Shown in pieces: positions 34,279 to 46,426 of a DNA stretch of 64,000 bases; position 1 is the first letter of the stretch, and every line of letters starts with the position of its first letter. The DNA lies in NCBI GenBank assembly GCA_017163975.1, contig JAFFSR010000347.1:10545501-10609500 (forward strand), read 5' to 3'. This DNA comes from Anastatus disparis (taxonomy: Eukaryota > Arthropoda > Insecta > Hymenoptera > Eupelmidae). The notes under the pieces are model-generated. The model saw only the letters and a list, made by a program, of their open reading frames with translations. It searched no databases and was not told the DNA's origin. Made by a program: the position numbers and the translations under genes.

Positions 34279-36347
34279 TCAATTTACTTCTTGCCACTCA
34301 TGTCTCGAAGTTTTAGCAGTGTAGATTTGGTTTCGTTCACTTTTCCAACAGTGAATCTTTTGAATACCTTTAATTTCTTCTGCATTTCCTAACCATTCCA
34401 TTTTTTTTTTGTCAGTTGAAAAACGTCTAACTCATTTTTGCGGATCACAAGAATGTTAATCGACGGAGTATATTTTGATACGTGAGTGGCGGAATTTTCA
34501 GCGTTTCTAATAAAATCTGCACTCTTCTTGGACAGATTATGCGTGGTAGGGTAATGTTTAACTAAACCACCAATACCGTCACAAGCGCCTTTACCATGAC
34601 CTGTTGCAGAAAAAAGCCATTTTCTGTTTACTTTTGAGTTTTGAAGCTCATAGAATTGATATCTATTTTTAAAATGACTGGCAGCTCCATCGGAAATGGT
34701 TATGATTTCATCAAGATCTTACGCAATATGTTTTTGTTTTAAGTTATCGATACTTAAATTTATAGCCATTAGGGCATATGACGAATCATGTTTAATATTG
34801 TCAGAGACGGTGACATAACTAACTGTTTTATCATTTCCAAAATAGCATAACGACGTAAATATTGATATTTGGTTTTTACTCCAATGATAGCTTTGAATTT
34901 CATTTTGAAGCAGAACTGTCCAATTTTCTGCAAAATCGACATAAATAACTAATTGGAAGTCATTATTTTTCGCTAAAAGTTTAACCTCTTTAATTGCTAT
35001 ACGTTGAATTTCTTTGACCAATTCATGAGCTCTTACGGTGAGAGCGCGCTCTCTTAACTCTATTAAGAAATTTTCAATTGTGCTAGTTTTATTGAGTTAA
35101 TTTGATTTTTCCCAAACACCATAAATTATTTCTTCATATAAATCTTCTTCTGTCAAAGAAATTACTTGTAAATCAATAGAATCTCCAATGGGACATTCTT
35201 TACATTCTCTTAGTACACATTTCATATCATCTTTTGAACAAAAAAGTGAAGAACATATTTTCAATTCCAAATCTGCTATGTCTTGTTTATTCTCTTTTTT
35301 ATAATTATTTAAAGCATCTAACATAAGTTTAAGATTCTCGCAGTAAACGCAAAGACACGAATCGGTGGGTGGATGTGGTATAACCCACTTCGGCCTTAAA
35401 GCGTAGAATGTTGATTTACCAATTTTTGTTTTCATTTCAGGATTTTTGTCTTTAAATAATTGATATATTTCTTTTATACTTCGCGTAAGAAAGCGTTTGA
35501 CTTTTGTAGTTTCTATACTATTTTCTTTGATAGATACTGTGTCGCTTTTATTCGCACTTTGACGAGAACAATTAAAATCATCGTTCAGATAATAATCCTT
35601 TACTTTCATTACAATTTAACTATCCAAAGAATGGCCACAATAGTTCTCAGACTGCTTGTAAATTTTTTTATTATTTACCAATGATCGTGCTTGATCAATC
35701 ATATAAATAGTTACATTTGGTAAAACTGATAATAAATAATCTTTGGAAATATCACTTGGTATAATACTCAACAATCGCTTTTCCTTAAAAAAATTTGAAC
35801 AATTATCTAATGCAATTTTAATATTCTCAAGCCATTTATCATTTGTTTTACATTCATTATTTTCATTCAATGTGGGCAAATCCGTTATATCGTAGACTTT
35901 CATCATTTTACTTGCTATTTGTGAATCAAATGCATCGTTTATTTGTTTTCTTTTTCGGAGAGCATAAGATTCTCGCATCTTGATATTGATACTTTGAGGC
36001 ATTTTAATTCGTGAAATGTTTAATTTCAAATTACTTGATGTCTCGTTGAGCTGTTCTACCACAGCCTCACTATGAATAAAATCTTCCGGAGATTGTTGAC
36101 TGCTTGAAGTCGATGAAATAGGCGCATTTTTCACTTTATCTAATAATATTTTGTAACACGAAGGGCATACTTTATCTTCTCTAGAGAAAGAAGTATTTGG
36201 ATACAAGCGCTTCAAAGACTCCGTTAGATCACCTAATTCTCTAAGCGGACTTTTGAAGCAATCATAAACAAATTTTTTGTGCCTTTCTTTTAAATCCTTG
36301 CACTTCATTTTAACAATCAGTGATGCCATTATTGATATTCTGTTCAA
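34279..36347 (-). pseudogene. Transposase of the GGCTGATTCC element (SDGAASHFKN type)
   Basis: A single minus-strand frame starts at 36347 (MNRISIMASLIV). It runs to about 34,400 across three in-frame TAA codons (35616-35618, 35097-35099, 34719-34721) with no frameshift. A one-base slip then lies in a run of ten A at 34401-34410; beyond it the other frame gives a plausible C-terminus ending in TGA at 34279-34281. Visible motifs in order are CPSC, RKRKQINDAF, RPKWVIPHPPTDSCLCVYC with further cysteines (CKECP), VIYVDFAENW, ISDGAASHFKN and ATGHGKGACDGIGG. Acidic residues in VDFAENW and SDGAAS are candidate DDE residues (inference). Similar proteins occur as uncharacterised transposon products in arthropods and cnidarians. 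A decayed relative lies at 2255-2757. Confidence 0.8.
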
Positions 36348-37424
36348 TGACAGATCGAAAAAAATAGTTTTTCTTAAACAATTTTATTTTTTATCTTCCT
36401 TTTTTTATATTTTTAAACGCGTCAAGTCATTGATGAGAATGCAAAGAACGGATCATCGCCACCTAGTAGTGACATGCGTCAACTCCCTACAAAATAAATT
36501 CAAATTCTAGGCGCGAAATTCAAGCTGATAAAAAAATTATATTCTTCAACAAAAAAAATTTTTATTATAATAATGTACCATAAAAAGAGGATAAATGGTT
36601 ATATATCCTTTCATCAAAATAACTTTTTTTTTAAATTAAAAAATTTATATCTTCAGATTTTAATAACGAAAATTGCGTTTTCTTAATGTAAATATCATAT
36701 TTGTTTAAAGTTTCAGCATTTTTTTTTAAACTTTAAATCGTCATAACTTTGGTTCTAATTGATCAAAATATTCGATCCGGGGTTTATTTTAAAGATTATT
36801 GTTGATATTTTTGATATATTAATAAATAAAAAAATGATAATAGTTGTAAGAACACGTCAAGTTGGGAAAATAGTACAATGCACCATGGTATCAATGTTTT
36901 AAAATCGAAAATATAAAAAAAACATTTAAAAATCTGTTAAAAAAAAATAAGGCAAAATCGCATATTTTCACCTACCCTAAAAGTTCGTATTTTTTATGTT
37001 TAAAATCATATAAAAATTTCAAAAAAAAAAAAATATATAGTTTATCAGAAAATCGTGTTTGAAAAAAATCGCTTTTTTCGGTTTTTCGTAAATAACTCAG
37101 TGAGATCAAATTGTATTGCAAAAATCGAGATTTTATTTTAAACTAGACAAAATTCCGCACACTTTCGTTAAAAGAACGCCCAAAAAGGTTAAAAATTGAC
37201 GGAGCTATAGTTATTTAAAAGTAGAGGTTCATTTTCAATTTTTGAATTTTCGTTTTTACATCCAATACTAGAATTGCTGTAGTAAAAAAAAAATTTTTTT
37301 TTGAGCGTTCTACGAGGTAAATTTTATCTTTATATACATAATACAAGGTATTTTTATTACTTAGAAGAAAAAAAAAAATTCGATCAGTGACGGCCTGCAT
37401 GAATCTGAATGGAATCAGCCAACT

Positions 37425-37996
37425 ATTAATTTTTTATAAACTTAAATTGCAAATTAGATCATGTTCGATAAACCTAATCTTAAAATACTATACATCAAGA
37501 GTTTATATATAACTTTGTTCACATCCCCCGGTGAGAAGTACATCGTTATTTGCAAAACGCACGTGTAAGAAATAAAGCATTATCGCCGGGGGAATATGCC
37601 TCGTAACCCTGCGCAGTAGGCTGTTTTAAAACAATTTCACGACCGTTAAGAATAGAGGAGGTTACGTCTATCCTTTTCTGTCCACCAGCCATAGGCATTA
37701 ACACTTACCCTCTCTCTCTCTTTATTATATATCAATTACAAAGGCAGCTAAAAATAAAGAGGATTATGTCTATCCTTCTTCATTTTCCGGTTACAACAAT
37801 AAGTATCTGTATCTTTTTTTTCTTATAATAATTTTAAACATTTTATTATTAAAATCTAACTTTTTTATTTGTGTGGGTTATAAATTGAAGTGAATTATAA
37901 AATGGGTAAAATATTAATAGATTATTTTAATAATTTATAATCAGTGGGAGAGGGGCAGAAAAGGATAAAGTATATTCGGTCGTGCGCAGCAGGCGA
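37425..37996. other. AT-rich DNA with decayed TTAA-type ends
   Basis: AGAGGAGGTTACGTCTATCC near 37655 and a weaker repeat at 37758 resemble the ends of the GAG-type TTAA MITEs. No complete element or gene was recognised. Confidence 0.4.
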
Positions 37997-38061
37997 CCCT
38001 GTTGAAAATAATGACGTTTTTCCAGTACGTCTTTGAAAGATGTCTTTGAAGACGTCTTTAA

Positions 38062-38450
38062 GAGGAGGCCGTATAGTTCTGTCCTTGTCTAATCTAAATT
38101 TTCGTTATTATGGCTAAATTAAATATTTTTATACAAAAGTAAGGACAGAGCCCAATAGATTTAAGGATGAGCAGACGATTCTATTCTATGAAAAAATATA
38201 AAATTTTCATTAGTTTTCAAGTGAAGTCTGAAACGGAAAAAGAGTTAAATTTGATTGAAGTGTTCAACTCTTTTTCCGTTTCAGACTTCACTCGAAAACT
38301 AATAAAAATTTTATATTTTTTCATAGAATAGAATCGTCTATTCATCCTTAAATCTATTGGGCTCTGCCCTTACTTTTGTATAAAAATATTTAGTTTACTA
38401 ATTATAACGAAAATTCAGATTAGACAAGAACAGAACTATACGGCCGCCTC
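38062..38450. mobile_element. TTAA-type MITE (GAGGAGGCCG ends)
   Basis: TTAA flanks both sides (38058-38061, 38451-38454). The arms begin GAGGAGGCCGTATAGTTCTG (right copy GAGGCGGCCG...) and pair nearly to the centre. It is inserted in a GACGTC-word arm. Confidence 0.9.
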
Positions 38451-39084
38451 TTAAAGACGTCTTTGGTCGTGTCTTAGATTGGAACAAAATAAGACGTCAT
38501 TTTTTTAATGTTCCGGAAATATAGTAACCAAATTACGTCTTTTTTATATGTAAAATAATTTCAAAGACGTCTTTTTCCAATAAATACTTATAGTAAATGA
38601 CGTAAATTTTCAAAAAAAATTTTTTTTTTTAAACGAATGACGTCATTCCTGTTGAAAATAATGACATCCTTCTAAGACGTCTTTGGTCGTGTCTTAGATT
38701 GGAACCAAAAAAGACGTCATTTTTCCAATGTTTAGAAAAGTTATTCAACAAATGACGTCTTTTTATTATTTCAATGACGTATTTTTTTAAATAAAAATGA
38801 CGTCTTTTCTTACGAATTTTTATACAAAAAATACGTCTTTGAAATTATAAAAAGACGTATTTTTATTGAAAAAAATACGTCTTTGAAAATATAAAAAGAC
38901 GTCATTTGTTAAATAGCTTTTCTAAACATTGGAAAAATGACGTCTTTTTTGTTCCAATTTCAGACACAACCAAAGACGTCTTCAAAAACGTCATTTTCTC
39001 CAAATTTAGGAAAAAATAACGTCATTTTTCATTAATTATGTCATTGAAAAATGACTTTACATGATAATCATTTTCCATTTAAAG

Positions 39085-39425
39085 GAAAAAACAAAAACGA
39101 GGTTAACCTCGTAGTTTCAACTCTTCGAAAAACGAAGAGCATTTGTGATTGAACTGAGAGCGTTCTGGCCCTATATATCTGCGTCTTTGAAATTTGTATA
39201 AGGGATCGCAAAACTTGAAAATCGCCACCTGGTGAGTTAAAATTAAATTGACGCAATCAACCATCAATTCGACTGTAAGTCACTAGGTGGCGATTTTCAA
39301 GTTTTGCGATCCCTTATACAAATTTCAAAGACGCAGATATATAGGGCCAGAACGCTCTCAGTTCAATCACAAATGCTCTTCGTTTTTCGAAGAGTTGAAA
39401 CTACGAGGTTAACCTCGTTTTTGTT
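39085..39425. repeat. Central hairpin core of the GACGTC foldback
   Basis: The arms of about 145 bp are near-perfect inverted copies, from GAGGTTAACCTCG outside to AATCGCCACCTGGTGA and CACTAGGTGGCGATTT inside. It does not contain the GACGTC word array. Related cores lie at 44,570-44,830 and 60,940-61,280. Confidence 0.85.
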
Positions 39426-40208
39426 TTTTCCTTTAAATGGAAAATGATTATCATGTAAAGTCATTTTTCAATGACATAATTAATGAAAAATGACGTTATT
39501 TTCTCCTAAATTTGGAGAAAATGACGTTTTTGAAGACGTCTTTGGTAGTGTCTGAAATTGGAACAAAAAAGACGTCATTTTTCCAATGTTTAGAACAGCT
39601 ATTTAACAAATAACGTCTTTTTACATTTTCAAAGACGTATTTTTTTTAATAATAATACGTCTTTTTATAATTTCGAAGGCGTATTTTTTAAATAAAAATT
39701 CGTAAGAAAAGACGTATTTTTTAAATAAAAATTCGTAAAAAAAGACGTTTTTTTTAAATAAAAATTCGTAAGAAAAGACGTCATTTTTATTAAAAAAAAA
39801 TACGTCATTGAAATAATAAAAAGACGTCATTTGTTGAATAACTTTTCTAAACATTGGAAAAATGACGTCTTTTTTGGTTCCAATCTAAGACACGATCAAA
39901 GATGTCTTCAAAGACGTCTTTCAAAGATGTCTTTCAAAGACGTCTTAGAAAGACGTCATTATTTTCAACAGGAAAGACGTCATTCGTTTTAAAAAAAGAA
40001 TTTTTTTTTGAAAATTTACGACTTTTACTATGAGTATTTATTGGAAAAATACGTCTTTGAAATTATTTTACTTATAAAAAAGGCGTAATTTGGTTACTAT
40101 ATTTCCGGAACATTAAAAAAATGGCGTCTTATTTTGTTCCAATCTAAGACACGACCAAAGACGTCTTCAAAGACGTACTGGAAAAATGTCATTATTTTCA
40201 ACAGGGGA

Positions 40209-40665
40209 TTCATCGCGATATTTCTATTTTAATGAGTTTTCATCAAAAATCAAATATTACGATGGGTAAGTTGGACGTATTTCTCACCCGGAATATGAAA
40301 AAATCGTATATTCATCTCGGGAGAGAAGTGGACTATGAAATGCTCGCGTATTTGCGTCTCGAGCAAAGCGAGAGACGCAATCTATACGCGAGCATATAAT
40401 AGTCCACTTCTTTCCCTAGGTTAATAATATACTATTTATGTATAGTATTTCGGTGGATTTCGTGAGTTGTCCGCACTCAATTTTAATCTTACGAATTTTT
40501 TTTATTGTAGCGAAAAAATTCATCTGCTCCTCCCTGTTTTAAAATAATTAACTTAAGTTAGAAATTGATTATTCGTAATTTAAATTTGTTAAATAATATA
40601 TAAATAATATAAATTTACCGACTGTTAAAAATTGTTATATAATTTAATGGTTTTTACGTTATGAT
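40209..40665. other. AT-rich DNA with a small hairpin
   Basis: A hairpin of GAAGTGGACTATGAAATGCTCGCGTA-type sequence lies at about 40325-40410. No gene was recognised. Confidence 0.45.
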
Positions 40666-41439
40666 GATCCTGTTGAGAATAAGTACGTACTTCAAGTATG
40701 TACTTTGAGTATGTACTTTACTTAAGTAAGTACTATTTTGGAACATTTCAGTAGGTACTTTTTTGAAAAGTATATACCCATACAGCATGAAAGGACTTTG
40801 AAAAGATTCTAAAAGGATTCATGAAAGGACTACAATCTTTCAGAAACATATCACTGAAAGGATTCTGAAATAATTCTATGTCCGAGGTATTATTCTTTTA
40901 AAAATAATACAAAAAAATATTTCATAAAGAATTCACAAGACATTTCAAAATCCTTTCAATGAAAGAATTCTGTAAGGCTCCATGAATTCTTTTGGTAATA
41001 ATTCGTAAATCTCTTCATACATCTTCCATTGAAAGGATTCTGTAAGAATGATATGAAATATTTTTAAAATATTTCATTGTATTATTTCTAAAAGGAATAT
41101 ACCCTGGACATAGAATTATTACAGAATCCTTTCGGTAAGGATCCATGAATTCTTTTGGTAATAATTCGTAAATCTTTTCATACATCTTCCATTGAAAGGA
41201 TGCTGTAAGAATGATATGAAATATTTTTAAAATATTTCATTGTATTATTTCTAAAAGGAATATACCCCGGACATAGAATCATTACAGAATCCTTTCAATT
41301 AAAGAATTCTGTAAGGATCCATGAATTCTTTTAGTAATAATGCATTAATCTTTTCATATATCTTTAGTTGAGAGACGTGTAAAAGTTGTAGAAACTTTAT
41401 TCTTTCCTGTATTATTTAAGAATCAATTTAGAATTAATA

Positions 41440-41490
<51 letters not shown>
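41440..41490. repeat. TA microsatellite
   Basis: A run of about 24 AT dinucleotides near the presumed middle of the foldback before the array expanded. Confidence 0.95.
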
Positions 41491-41492
<2 letters not shown>

Positions 41493-41744
41493 CATATATG
41501 ATAATATAATTATTTATAGGGTTCCGAATAGTTTTACAGCGGTTAAAATCGAAGTTATCATAACACAGACATCGCACGCATAACAATTTATAGTTTCCAT
41601 TTTAGATTCTTATTTTCCTTATATATGAAACGGGAAGCACTCTTACCGCTTGCGAGAGTAAGAGATACCACCATCAAGCGGATAAATTATAAACTAATCC
41701 CGAAAATATTTCTAAATGATTCTGTTATATTTCACGTTTTCTTT

Positions 41745-44030
41745 CAAAAAGTCCTTTCAAAGTCCTTTCAGTAAGGATTCATGTAATAACTTTTATTCTC
41801 GTCATGATAAGTTCTTTTATGAATTATTTCAAAAAGATTTCAAAATTATTTCATGTATGAATTCTTAAGACTTTACCAAAATATTGCATGTATTATTACA
41901 TGAATGCTTTTTGAAAGAATCTCTAAATGATTCGGAGAAAGAATACCTTAGATCATTCCGAAAATCTTTCTGAATTATTTTACGACTGGAACCTTCGAAA
42001 GAGTTCTGAGTTCTTTCTTGTTTCCTTTGAAGAAGTCTTTTCAAAGTCCTTTCAGTAAGGATTTATGTAATAACTTTTATTCTCATCATAAGTTATTTCA
42101 TGAAATATTTCAAAAAGATTTCAAAATTATTTCATGTAAGATTTTGTGCGACATTACCAAAACATTGCATGAATTATTACATGAATGCTTTTTGAAAGAA
42201 TCTTGAAATGATTTGGTGAAAGAATACCTTAGATCATCCGCATTTCTAAATTATTTTCTGAATTTAATCGTCGGAAGATTTCAGAGTTGTTTCTTGTTTC
42301 CTTTCAAGTAGTCTTTTCAAAGTCCTTTCAGTAAGGATTCATGTAATAACTTTTATTCTCATCATAAGCTATATCATGAAATATTTCAAAAAGATTTCAA
42401 AATTATTTCATGTAAGAATTCGTGCGACTTTATCAAAACATTGCATGAATTATTACATGAATGATTTTTAAAAGAATCTTGAAATGATTTGGTGAAAGAA
42501 TACCTTAGATCATCCCAAAAATCTTTCTAAATTATTTTCTGATTTTAATCATTAGAAGATTTCTGAGTTCCTTCTTGTTTCCTTTCAAGAAGTCCTTTCA
42601 AAGTCCTTTCAGCAAGGATTCATGTAATAACTTTTATCGTCATGATAAGTTCTTTCATGAATCATTTCAAAAAGATTTCAAAATTATTTCATGTATGATT
42701 TCTTAAGACTTTACCAAAATATTGCATGAATTATTACATGAATGCTTTTTGAAAGAATCTCGAAATGATTCGGTGATAGAATACCTTAGATTATTCTGAA
42801 AATCTTTCTAAATTATTTTACGACTGGAAACTTCGAAAGATTTTTGAGTTCTTTTTTGTTTCCTTTCAAGAAGTCTTACCAAAGTCCTTTCAGTAAGGAT
42901 TTATGTAATAACTTTTATTCTCATCATAAGTTATTTCATGAATTAATTCAAAAAAATTTTTAAATTATTTCATGTATGATTTCTTGAGACTTTACCAAAA
43001 TATTGCATGTATTATTTCATAAAAGCTTTTTGAATGAATCTTGAAATGATTCGGTGAAAGAATACCTTAGATCATTTCGAAAATCTTTCTAAATTTTTTT
43101 ATGATTAGAACTTTCGTAAGATTCCTGAGTTCTTTCTTCTTTTCTTTCAAGAAGTCTTTTCAAAGTACTTTCAATAAGGATTCATGTTATAACTTTTATT
43201 CTCATCATAAGTTATTTTATGAAATATTTCAAAAAGATTTCAAATTTATTTCATGTATGATTTCTTAAGACTTTACCAAATTATTGCATGAATTATTTCA
43301 TGAAAGCTTTTCGAATGAATCTTGAAATGATTCGGTGAAAGAATACCTTGGATCATTCCAAAAATCTTTCTGAATTATTTTACGACTGGAAACTTCGAAA
43401 GAGTTCTGAGTTCTTTCTTTTTTCCTTTCAAGAAGTTCTTTCAAAGTACTTTCAGCAAGGATTCATGTAATAACTTTTATCGTCATGATAAGTTCTTTCA
43501 TGAATCATTTCAAAAAGATTTCAAAATTATTTCATGTATGATTTCTTAAGACTTTACCAAAATATTGCATGAATTATTACATGAATGCTTTTTGAAAGAA
43601 TCTCGAAATGATTCGGTGATAGAATACCTTAGATTATTCTGAAAATCTTTCTAAATTATTTTACGACTGGAAACTTCGAAAGATTTTTGAGTTCTTTTTT
43701 GTTTCCTTTCAAGAAGTCTTACCAAAGTCCTTTCAGTAAGGATTTATGTAATAACTTTTATTCTCATCATAAGTTATTTCATGAATTGATTCAAAAAAAT
43801 TTTTAAATTATTTCATGAATGATTTCTTGAGACTTTACCAAAATATTGCATGAATTATTTCATGAAAGCTTTTTGAATGAATCTTGAAATGATTTGGTGA
43901 AAGAATACCTTAGATCATTTCGAAAATCTTTCTAAATTATTTTCTGACTTTAATCGTTGGAAGATTTCTGAGTTCTTTCTTGTTTCCTTTCAAGAAGTCC
44001 TTTCAAAGTCCTTTCAGTAAGGATTCATGT
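41745..44030. repeat. Tandem array, about eight units of ~281 bp
   Basis: AAAGTCCTTTCAGTAAGGATT recurs near 41757, 42040, 42320, 42600, 42881, 43161, 43442, 43722 and 44003, an even step of about 281 bp. Units 42,600-42,880 and 43,440-43,720 are almost identical, which suggests higher-order (multi-unit) duplication. Confidence 0.9.
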
Positions 44031-44569
44031 AATATTTCATGTCTTAACTTTCGTTTCCTTTTTGGTATTGTTTTTGTAAAGACTTTGTAATCCTCCTGTG
44101 TATTATTTCATAAATTCTTTTCAAAAGAATATAGTTATCTTTTTAAGTTTTTTTTAAATGCTTTCAACGTATTATTATTTGTAATATTTCATGAAATTAT
44201 TTCAAAATTTTTTCATGCTGTGTGGGTACTTTTATCAAAAATATGTACTTTTTAAGTATATTTTGATAAACAATATTTCTTAAAGTATGTACTTTATTAG
44301 AAAATATGTATTTTTTAAAGTAAATACTCATTAAAAACATTTTGGTAGGTACTTTTTAAAAGTATATACTTTTCAAAAAGCACGTACTAAAGTTTTCTAT
44401 ATAAGAACGTACTTTTATTAAAATAGAGTACATCCTTTTAAAAATATAAATTAAATTCTACAGAAAAGTCAGTAAAAGTTTTAGATTGATTTTATTTTAA
44501 ATAATTTCTCAAGTTAATAACTTGGTAATTATTTTGTTCCTAAAGAAAGATATAAATTAAGGTAAGCAT

Positions 44570-44830
44570 CGACTCTCCGCAGACCGAAGAGCTTGAGCGA
44601 ACAAACTCGAAATGTTATAACCTTATGTACCCGCATCACTGAAATTCGGGTAAGGAATCGCAGAATTAAGAAAAACGCCATCTAACAGTTAAAGAGAGAT
44701 TTACTAGTTGATTCCAATAATTTTTTCAGTACCTACGTTTTTAACTGTTAGGTGGCGTTTTTCTTAACTTTGCGATCCCTTATCCAAATTTCAGAGATGT
44801 AGATATGTAAGGCTATAATATTCCGTATTG
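44570..44830. repeat. Hairpin core related to that of the GACGTC foldback
   Basis: AGAAAAACGCCATCTAACAG and its inverse with TTAGGTGGCGTTTTTCTT form the stem. The right half (TTGCGATCCCTTATCCAAAT, then GTAGATATGTAAGGC) matches the core at 39,085-39,425 with substitutions. The surrounding arm words here are GTACTT, not GACGTC. Confidence 0.75.
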
Positions 44831-45334
44831 GTTTACAGTTGAAAATCAGTACATACTTCAATTACATACTTCGAGTATGTACAATTTGATTAGGTACGTA
44901 TTTTTTTGGAACATTTTAGTAAGTACTTGTTTATAACATCTTAATAAATACTTTTTTTGAAACATTTTAGTAGGTACTTTTTTGGATCATCTTAATAACA
45001 ACGAATATAGACGCTTATAGAAGCATACTTTTAAATGGGAATTTTCTGCCAAAAATGAGTTAGTTCTGTTACCCAGCTACTTGGGGACGCTACCAAATCT
45101 CATGTATTTTTATATCTATATATAGCACATTTTTCATATGTATAGATATACAAACAATGTTAAAGTGTTACCCAGGCTTTCGGACTGAAAATGTAACCCA
45201 GAAGAATCCTTCTATAAGTACTTTTTTGGAACATTTTAGTACGTACTTTTTTTAGAAAAGTATGCACTCTTCCAAAAGTAAATTTTAAAGTTAAAAAAAA
45301 AATTTACTCACTGTAGCTTAAGTATATACTTTTA

Positions 45335-45780
45335 TATGAAGGTACATTTGGCGGGAAGGATATTTTTCCGAATGTTAACCTTAAATGGCAACATCGCATA
45401 TTTTACCACAGACATAAGACGATTCCAAATAATAGAACAAATTTCACTTCATCGTTACTTATTAATTAATGACACAATTGTAGAAAACAAACAATATTAC
45501 TTTTTTTTCATGATCTGAATTACAATTTTATGAAATGAAATTTTTATTTCTCAATTCAATAATCATATACAATCTAATATTGTCAATTTAAATTATCTTT
45601 GTAATAAAATTTTAGTTGTTATCATTAATAACCTATATGAAAAAAACAAAATAATCATGATGTGAAACTTAATGCATGATTCGAAGTTCTCTTACGTCTG
45701 TGGTAAAATATGCAGCGCTGCCATTTGAAGTACACATTCAGAAAAATAGCCTTTCCGCCAAGTGTACATACTTCGTATAA
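45335..45780. repeat. Second hairpin core in the GTACTT foldback
   Basis: The arms pair GGCGGGAAGGATATTTTTC with its imperfect inverse and TTTTACCACAGACATAAGA with its inverse. The small plus-strand frame 45336-45518 is accidental. Confidence 0.6.
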
Positions 45781-45893
45781 AAAAGTATGTATCAAAATGT
45801 TTTAAAAATTATATACTTCTATAAAAGTAAGTACTTTTATTAAAATAGGGTAAATACTTTTCAAGAAAGTACTCACTTTTAAAATAAAAGTAC

Positions 45894-46278
45894 TGTTATG
45901 TTTTATATTTCTTTTGAAAAGTAATAGACCGTTAATTATTGTTCTAAGAAACAGGACAGTGGGATTATGCTTAGAAAATCACTCTCTTTATTTATTTAAA
46001 ATATGAAATAATAATTTATTGAAGTAAAGTAAACTATTAGAATTACAAAGAATAAATAAGATTACAAACTATTTTGCGTTTAAATAAAGGAATCTTAACG
46101 TCACTTAGACAAAATTAAAAACGTAAGTCAAAACGCAGCTAGCTGCCTAATCACACTCTCAGAACTCGTTCACGTCTGTTCTTATTTCACGCGTTTCGTC
46201 CTCTGACTCGTATCGTTAAGAGAATCTATATTTATACTAAAAGGAAATAGCGCCATCTATGATTTAGATTATATAACA
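45894..46278 (-). repeat. 3' LTR of the gypsy element
   Basis: 385 bp, TGTTA...TAACA ends. It carries AATAAATAAA on the minus strand as a likely poly(A) signal. It differs from the 5' LTR at two sites, near 45963-45966 (GTGGGATT here, GTAGGGTT there). Confidence 0.95.
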
Positions 46279-46290
46279 TTCGGCCTTCCT
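46279..46290 (-). promoter_or_regulatory. Polypurine tract of the gypsy element
   Basis: The minus strand reads AGGAAGGCCGAA directly before the 3' LTR. It is the expected position for plus-strand priming, though interrupted by two C bases. Confidence 0.5.
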
Positions 46291-46426
46291 GATATTGTTT
46301 GGTCCCCAAACATCAAAATTTTAAAACAGTAGTATAATAAAGTATTACATAATGCTAAAATTCACAGTTGTAAATTACATTTTAATTTCAAACAAAATCT
46401 TTTAAATAAACTGTTGGTCGAACATT

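Larger units (their letters stand above)
33314..37420. mobile_element. GGCTGATTCC transposon carrying a transposase gene, AACT target duplication
   Basis: The arms of about 700 bp are inverted copies beginning GGCTGATTCCATTCAGATTC. AACT is duplicated exactly at 33310-33313 and 37421-37424. The only gene is the minus-strand transposase at 34279-36347. A 4-bp duplication is compatible with the Sola superfamily, but I cannot confirm the assignment. The left arm ends in an 8-bp minisatellite. Confidence 0.9.
37997..40206. mobile_element. Word-repeat foldback, word GACGTC, CCCTG ends, GA target duplication
   Basis: The ends CCCTGTTGAAAATAATGACG are inverted copies, flanked by GA at 37995-37996 and 40207-40208. 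The arms hold dozens of AAAGACGTCTTT and AATGACGTCATT-type words. The centre (39,085-39,425) is a separate, almost perfect hairpin core. A TTAA MITE (38062-38450) interrupts the left arm. No coding capacity. Confidence 0.9.
40777..44226. mobile_element. Word-repeat foldback with 281-bp tandem array, CCCAT ends, TA target duplication
   Basis: The ends CCCATACAGCATGAAA and the inverse of CCCACACAGCATGAAA are flanked by TA (40775-40776, 44227-44228). The interior uses TAAGGATTCATG and TTTCATGAAA-type words. The left part has the words in one orientation and the right part has a long tandem array in the other. Confidence 0.85.

Noticed and set aside
41745..44030. Regular repeats that could suggest a CRISPR array
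   Set aside because: Units are about 281 bp of continuous similar sequence without unique spacers, and the context is eukaryotic transposons.
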